This document shows, one piece after another, positions 23,339 through 27,523 of a stretch of DNA of 27,523 bases. The stretch is from Hyphomicrobiales bacterium (GTDB lineage: Bacteria; Pseudomonadota; Alphaproteobacteria; Rhizobiales; Aestuariivirgaceae), in NCBI GenBank assembly GCA_012032065.1, contig JAAURV010000006.1, positions 1 to 27,523 of the forward strand, given 5' to 3'. The position numbers and the translations under genes are program-made. Each line of letters begins with the position of its first letter. Positions within the stretch are counted from its first letter, which is position 1. The notes beneath the pieces are model-generated. The model had not been told where the DNA came from. It saw only the letters and a list, made by a program, of their open reading frames with translations, and made no database searches.

Positions 23339-24180
23339 GGCAGATACTCTTCCTGATGGCCGTTGCGCTCGTTGAAGAGATTGATCACGGCGGCGGCGCT
23401 CTCCTCGACCGAGCGTCGCGTGACATCAATCATCGGCCAATTGTGCTCGCTGCAGAGTTTTTTCATGTAGACAGTTTCCTGAGTGATCTGGCGCGGATCG
23501 TCGTAAGAGGTTTCCTGCGTCTGATTGAGGCCGATCAAGCGCTGCCGGCGCATTTGCGCGATCCGTTCGGCGCTGGCCACAAGCCCCACGACAAGCGGCT
23601 TGGAGAGCGCAAACAGCTCTTGAGGTATTGGCGTTCCTGGCACTATGGGAACGTTCGCGGTGCGGATACCGCGCTGGGCCAAATAGATACTGGTTGGTGT
23701 TTTCGATGTGCGACTGATGCCGATCAAAACGATCTCGGCTTCGTCAAGGTCGTCCGTCTGCTGGCCGTCGTCATGCGCCATGGTGAAGTTGAGCGCATCG
23801 ATGCGGCGGAAATATTCGGCGTTGAGTGCGTGTTGCTTGCCAAGTTGCGGGCGGGACTCCGCATTGAGATAACGCGCCAAGCTGTCGATCACCGGATCGA
23901 GAATCGAAATGCAGGGAAGCGAGAGCTTGGTGCAACTTTCTTCAAGCTGCAGTCGAAGTGCTTTGTCGGTGAGCGTGAAGAGCACGATGCCAGGTTGGCG
24001 TTCAATGTCGTTCAGCGCCCGCTCGAGCTGTTTAGGTGTGCGTACTAGCGCGTAGATGTGGTCAATCGGGTGATAGTCCGAATAGTAGGCAGAGGCGGCG
24101 CGGGCGACGAGATTCAACGTCTCTCCGGTCGCATCCGAGATCAGGTGCATATGGAAAAAGCGTTGGCCCATCGATTTCAC
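23335..24180 (-). CDS. ppsR: Pyruvate, phosphate dikinase regulatory protein (DUF299 kinase/pyrophosphorylase)
   Basis: This bifunctional protein of the DUF299 family inactivates pyruvate phosphate dikinase (or PEP synthase) by ADP-dependent phosphorylation and reactivates it by Pi-dependent dephosphorylation. The N-terminal FFHMHLISDATGETLNLVARA, the P-loop GISRTSKT (154-161), and the C-terminal YDDPRQITQE and WPMIDVTRRSVEESAA are characteristic. It has 281 residues from 24180; an ATG at 24171 is an alternative start. It is the first gene of the ppsR-maf-aroE-coaE-dnaQ operon and borders the predicted origin, as its homologues do in Caulobacter and Rickettsia. Confidence 0.93.
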   Translation of the reverse strand: MKSMGQRFFHMHLISDATGETLNLVARAASAYYSDYHPIDHIYALVRTPKQLERALNDIERQPGIVLFTLTDKALRLQLEESCTKLSLPCISILDPVIDSLARYLNAESRPQLGKQHALNAEYFRRIDALNFTMAHDDGQQTDDLDEAEIVLIGISRTSKTPTSIYLAQRGIRTANVPIVPGTPIPQELFALSKPLVVGLVASAERIAQMRRQRLIGLNQTQETSYDDPRQITQETVYMKKLCSEHNWPMIDVTRRSVEESAAAVINLFNERNGHQEEYLP

Positions 24181-24521
24181 AAGTCACCCATCTGCAGGGG
24201 ATCGATTGTGGATAAATGAGGGGCGGGAAATTTGCTACTGTCTCTTACGAACATTTTGCCGGAAGCTGTCCACAAGTTTGCCCCTGCTAATATAGCCGTG
24301 GGGGAATCGGGGATAACTTGGCTCTGTGGATAGTAACTCATAATCTCGGAGGTTTCAGTATAACATATTGATTTAAAATAACTATTTTTCCTGTGTTCGA
24401 TGAGCGCCGAAGCCACTAGGCTGAGTTTGCCGAAAACCGGAACCATAATGCGGTATCCCGCGCATCTCCCTACAACTAAAGAAACAAGAGTCTAGATTCC
24501 ATTTCTTTTTAGGAAGCATGA
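24181..24521. other. Predicted chromosomal replication origin (oriC)
   Basis: This 341-bp gap separates divergent ppsR and hemE, the position of the origin in Caulobacter crescentus and Rickettsia prowazekii. One DnaA-box is exact (TGTGGATAA, 24207-24215) and one has a single mismatch (TGTGGATAG, 24325-24333). Two weaker matches with two mismatches each are at 24266-24274 and 24308-24316. An AT-rich block (24356-24395, with ATTGATTTAAAATAAC) could be the unwinding element. Three GANTC sites (24304, 24488, 24495) could be methylated by a CcrM-type enzyme. It must also contain both gene promoters. A full TTAA-N7-TTAA CtrA site was not found. Confidence 0.72.
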
Positions 24522-25556
24522 ATGAGCGAGAGCGCCTTTCTGAACGTCTTGAACGGCTGTCAGCCCCACCGGCGGCCAATCTGGTTCATGAGGCAAGCGG
24601 GACGCTACCTGCCAGAATACCGCGCGGTGAGAGAAAAGGCGGGGTCGTTTCTCGATCTCTGCTACAATCCTAAACTGGCCGCGGAGGTAACGCTTCAGCC
24701 GCTCCGCCGTTTCGATCTCGACGCGGCAATTCTTTTCTCTGACATTCTGGTCGTGCCGCATGCCATGGGCCTGGAGCTTCGTTTCGTGGAAGGCGAAGGG
24801 CCGGTGCTGGAGACGGTAGGCGATGAAGCAGCGGTGCGAGCATTGAAGGATGTGAACGAGAGCGAGAAGGTGAAGCGCGTATGCGAGACCGTTGCGCGCG
24901 TTCGCGAAGGCCTGCCTGACGGCATTCCATTGATTGGTTTCTGCGGAGCGCCATGGACGGTTGCGAGCTACATGATCGAAGGCGGTAGTTCGGACCGTAA
25001 TGCGGCGCGCTTGGCGGCGATCGAAGCGCCAGAGTGGTTCACGGTGTTGATTGACCGGCTGGTCGAGAATTCGCTTGTGTACTTGAGCGCCCAGATCGCC
25101 GCAGGCGTGCAAGCGATTCAGATATTCGATTCTTGGGCGGGTGAACTTGCGCCGGAAGAGCGCAGCCGTTGGGTGCGTGCGCCACTGGTTGAATTAACAG
25201 CGAGACTCAAAGCGCTCCACCCCGGGATACCGGTGATCCTCTTTGCCAAAGGAATAGGAATGGCGCATGGCGGCTTGCTGCGCGAGTCGAAAGCCGCCGC
25301 CGCTGGAATCGAGGCCGAGTTCGACATGGCCGATGCGCTTAAGGTTGTTCCTGAAACGGCGGCGGTTCAGGGAAATCTCGATCCGCTGGCGCTTCTCGCC
25401 GATGAACGCATTTGCCGCCAACGCGCGGCGTCGCTGGCGCGGGCCGTTCCCAAGAACCGGCATATTTTCAATCTGGGCCACGGCCTCAAGCCCGAGACCA
25501 ATCCGGCGCGGCTGGCGGCGGTAATCGACGCCGTGCGGCAAGCGGATGGAGGTTGA
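24522..25556 (+). CDS. hemE: Uroporphyrinogen decarboxylase
   Basis: HemE decarboxylates uroporphyrinogen III to coproporphyrinogen III in haem synthesis. The N-terminal signature PIWFMRQAGRYLPEYR spans residues 19-34. LFSDILVVPHAMG, GFCGAPWTVASYMIEGG, IFDSWAGELAP and FNLGHGLKPETNP are all present. The length of 344 residues is standard. ATG 24522 follows AGGA; an overlapping ATG at 24518 is out of frame. It is co-transcribed with hemJ, which overlaps its 3' end by 11 nt. Confidence 0.97.
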   Translation: MSESAFLNVLNGCQPHRRPIWFMRQAGRYLPEYRAVREKAGSFLDLCYNPKLAAEVTLQPLRRFDLDAAILFSDILVVPHAMGLELRFVEGEGPVLETVGDEAAVRALKDVNESEKVKRVCETVARVREGLPDGIPLIGFCGAPWTVASYMIEGGSSDRNAARLAAIEAPEWFTVLIDRLVENSLVYLSAQIAAGVQAIQIFDSWAGELAPEERSRWVRAPLVELTARLKALHPGIPVILFAKGIGMAHGGLLRESKAAAAGIEAEFDMADALKVVPETAAVQGNLDPLALLADERICRQRAASLARAVPKNRHIFNLGHGLKPETNPARLAAVIDAVRQADGG

Positions 25557-25998
25557 GTTGTCCGGCGATCTCTTGCTATGGATCAAGGCGCTGCATGTGA
25601 TCGCGGCCTTTGCCTGGATGGCGGGGTTGTTCTATCTGCCGCGTCTCTTCGTTTATCACGCCGGCACGCTGCCGGGCAGCGAGATGTCCGAACTCTTCAA
25701 AACCATGGAGCGAAGGCTGCTGAACGCCATTATGCGGCCGGCGATGATTGCAGTTTGGGTGCTTGGCCTTGTCTCGGCATATCTCGGCGGGCTGTTTTCA
25801 GGCTTCGAGCCCTGGTTCGCGGTCAAGTTCGTCGCGGTTCTCGCGATGAGCGCGTTCCATGGGCGGCTTGAACGGCATCGGCGTGAATTCGCCAGCGATC
25901 TCCGCGTGAGAGATGGCCGCTATTTTCGCATCATTAACGAAGTGCCAACTGTGTTGCTCATCGTGATCGTGATCATGGTGATCGTCAGGCCCTTCTGA
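25546..25998 (+). CDS. hemJ: Protoporphyrinogen oxidase HemJ
   Basis: HemJ is the membrane-bound, non-homologous protoporphyrinogen IX oxidase used by many Alphaproteobacteria. The 150-residue protein has four hydrophobic segments. Conserved features include WIKALHVIAAFAWMAGLFYLPRLFVYH, with His17 as a probable haem ligand, and FAVKFVAVLAMSAFH with Lys94. The final RIINEVPTVLLIVIVIMVIVRPF is characteristic. The ATG at 25546 lies inside the hemE 3' end; a TTG at 25558 is a less likely alternative. Its place next to hemE supports a haem function. Confidence 0.92.
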   Translation: MEVELSGDLLLWIKALHVIAAFAWMAGLFYLPRLFVYHAGTLPGSEMSELFKTMERRLLNAIMRPAMIAVWVLGLVSAYLGGLFSGFEPWFAVKFVAVLAMSAFHGRLERHRREFASDLRVRDGRYFRIINEVPTVLLIVIVIMVIVRPF

Positions 25999-26007
25999 AT
26001 TTAGGGC

Positions 26008-26035
26008 TTGCAGGATTTGAAAAGTTTGCTACATA
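26008..26035 (+). promoter_or_regulatory. Candidate rho promoter
   Basis: TTGCAG (26008-26013) and TACATA (26030-26035) are spaced by 16 nt, just after the hemJ stop. They would give a leader of roughly 100 nt before rho. The match is moderate. Confidence 0.4.
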
Positions 26036-26144
26036 GCCGCCACGGCCCGCGACGGTATTCCATGATCGCGGCGTTTCCCTCCCTCCTTCATGACTGGCGC
26101 TTTTTGGCCGCCGGCGTTCATCATCCTCAAAGAACCTTATCCAC

Positions 26145-27428
26145 ATGACCGACATCGCAGAACTCAAGGAAGTCAAGCTCAAGGACCTCAAGCTCAAGTC
26201 GCCGGCTGAACTAGTGACGACCGCCGAGGAACTCCAGGTCGAGAACGCCAGTGCGCTCCGCAAGCAGGAGCTGATGTTCGCGATTCTCAAGAACCTCGCC
26301 GCCAAGGATGTCGAGATCATCGGCGAAGGCGTCGTCGAAGTGTTGCAGGACGGCTTCGGCTTTCTGCGTTCGCCTGATGCAAACTATCTCGCCGGGCCCG
26401 ACGACATCTATGTGAGCCCCAGCCAGATCCGGAAATTCGCGCTTCGCACCGGCGATACGGTCGAAGGCCAGATCCGCAGCCCCAAGGAAGGCGAGCGCTA
26501 CTTCGCGCTGGTCAAAGTCAACACCATCAATTTCGAAGACCCGGAAAAGATGCGCCACAAGGTGCACTTCGATAACCTCACGCCGCTCTATCCCGACGAG
26601 CGGCTTGAGATGGAAACCGCCGATCCCACGAAGAAGGATTATTCGGCGCGTGTCATCGATATCGTGGCGCCATTGGGCAAGGGCCAGCGCGGCTTGATCG
26701 TCGCGCCGCCGCGCACCGGCAAGACCGTGCTCCTGCAGAACATCGCGCATTCCATCACCAGCAATCATCCCGAGTGCTTTCTGATCGTGCTGCTCATCGA
26801 CGAGCGGCCCGAGGAAGTGACCGACATGCAGCGGTCGGTGAAGGGCGAGGTGATTTCTTCGACTTTCGACGAGCCGGCGCAGCGCCACGTGCAAGTGGCC
26901 GAAATGGTGATCGAGAAAGCGAAGCGCCTGGTCGAGCATGGGCGCGATGTTGTGATCCTCCTCGACTCGATTACGCGCCTGGGCCGCGCTTACAACACGG
27001 TTGTGCCCTCCTCCGGCAAGGTGCTGACGGGCGGTGTCGACGCCAACGCATTGCAGCGTCCGAAGCGCTTCTTCGGCGCGGCACGCAATATCGAGGAAGG
27101 CGGATCCCTCACCATCATCGCCACTGCGCTCATCGACACCGGCAGCCGCATGGACGAGGTGATCTTCGAAGAATTCAAAGGCACCGGCAACTCGGAAATC
27201 ATCCTCGACCGCAAGGTGGCGGACAAGCGCGTGTTCCCGTCGATCGACATTCTGCGTTCGGGCACGCGAAAGGAAGAGCTGCTGGTCAAGGCAGAGCTGC
27301 TTAAGAAGACCTACGTGCTCCGCCGCATTCTCAATCCCATGGGCACGGTGGATGCCATCGAGTTCCTGCTCGACAAGCTGCGCCAGACCAAGGGCAACAG
27401 CGATTTCTTTGACTCGATGAACGCCTAG
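26145..27428 (+). CDS. rho: Transcription termination factor Rho
   Basis: Rho is the hexameric RNA-dependent ATPase that ends transcription at Rho-dependent sites. The N-terminal helical domain is followed by the RNA-binding cold-shock-like fold (EGVVEVLQDGFGFLRSPDANYL and DDIYVSPSQIRKF). Walker A lies in GLIVAPPRTGKT (183-194), with LIDERPEEVTDM and Walker B VVILLDSITRLGRAYN after it. The Q- and R-loop region follows (LTGGVDANALQRPKRFFGAARN). It has 427 residues, close to the family norm. Its place after hemE-hemJ at the origin side is conserved in Rhizobiales. Confidence 0.98.
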   Translation: MTDIAELKEVKLKDLKLKSPAELVTTAEELQVENASALRKQELMFAILKNLAAKDVEIIGEGVVEVLQDGFGFLRSPDANYLAGPDDIYVSPSQIRKFALRTGDTVEGQIRSPKEGERYFALVKVNTINFEDPEKMRHKVHFDNLTPLYPDERLEMETADPTKKDYSARVIDIVAPLGKGQRGLIVAPPRTGKTVLLQNIAHSITSNHPECFLIVLLIDERPEEVTDMQRSVKGEVISSTFDEPAQRHVQVAEMVIEKAKRLVEHGRDVVILLDSITRLGRAYNTVVPSSGKVLTGGVDANALQRPKRFFGAARNIEEGGSLTIIATALIDTGSRMDEVIFEEFKGTGNSEIILDRKVADKRVFPSIDILRSGTRKEELLVKAELLKKTYVLRRILNPMGTVDAIEFLLDKLRQTKGNSDFFDSMNA

Positions 27429-27474
27429 CGCATAACGCGCTCAAGTGGAATCACTTGAGCGTTCAGTTATGCGC
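27428..27474. repeat. Nested perfect hairpin immediately after rho
   Basis: An outer 9-bp stem (GCGCATAAC, 27428-27436, with GTTATGCGC, 27466-27474) encloses an inner 10-bp stem (CGCTCAAGTG, 27438-27447, with CACTTGAGCG, 27452-27461) around a GAAT loop. The last base of the rho stop codon is part of the stem. No U tract follows. It may be a transcript-end structure or a member of a dispersed palindromic repeat family. Confidence 0.7.
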
Positions 27475-27501
27475 CAGATTCAAAATGCTAGAGCAACTTA
27501 T

Positions 27502-27521
27502 CGGCGGTCGAATGACCGCCG
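27502..27521. repeat. Second hairpin with the same GAAT loop
   Basis: An 8-bp perfect stem (CGGCGGTC / GACCGCCG) with a GAAT loop lies 27 nt after the rho hairpin and is close to the window edge. The shared loop suggests that both hairpins belong to one composite intergenic element. Confidence 0.5.
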
Positions 27522-27523
27522 GT

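Noticed and set aside
1..27523. CRISPR arrays, tRNA/rRNA genes, transposases or integrase sites
   Set aside because: No regularly spaced direct repeats, cloverleaf-like sequences or mobile-element proteins were seen on reading both strands.

Overview
The window looks like a core chromosomal segment of an alphaproteobacterium, most likely of the Hyphomicrobiales (Rhizobiales) type. The evidence is gene content and order: a histidine operon with an embedded DUF2628 gene and terminal coaA; hslVU; a tim44-mltA-smr-xre operon; fxsA and secB; a dnaQ-coaE-aroE-maf-ppsR operon facing hemE-hemJ-rho; and Tim44-type and SecB proteins. There are no tRNA or rRNA genes, insertion sequences, prophage genes or CRISPR arrays.

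Layout. 1-2.6 kb: a sugar (sorbosone-type) dehydrogenase gene cut by the left edge, then divergent dapB-gpmA (lysine/peptidoglycan precursor and glycolysis). 2.7-6.5 kb: an AraC-type/O6-alkylguanine transferase fusion, DUF2244, endonuclease III (nth), an EI24 membrane protein and a PfkB kinase. 6.6-8.95 kb: the only clear accessory island, three exported proteins on the minus strand. One has a His-Gly/Ser-Cys arrangement like clan CD (caspase-fold) peptidases, and a near-ideal CRP palindrome lies upstream of it. 9.0-14.2 kb: a compact minus-strand operon, hisB-DUF2628-hisH-hisA-SDR-hisF-hisE-coaA, with most stop and start codons overlapping and an unexpected SDR gene between hisA and hisF. 14.35-16.2 kb: hslVU. 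16.2-16.56 kb: a gene-free, palindrome-rich stretch. 16.6-19.4 kb: tim44-mltA-smr-xre. 19.5-20.65 kb: fxsA and secB. 20.65-24.2 kb: ppsR-maf-aroE-coaE-dnaQ, coupled by 4-nt overlaps. 24.18-24.52 kb: an AT-rich gap with DnaA-box matches, the predicted chromosomal origin. 24.5-27.4 kb: hemE-hemJ and rho.

The ppsR/hemE interval is the established origin position in Caulobacter and Rickettsia, and the two flanking operons both run away from it, co-directional with replication.

A general caution: at least seven genes, including the normally essential dapB and coaA, carry 1-2 nt frame breaks. Several of these sit in short homopolymers. Protein homology continues perfectly in the next frame, so I read most of them as long-read sequencing errors rather than true pseudogenes, and I give the reconstructed gene extents.
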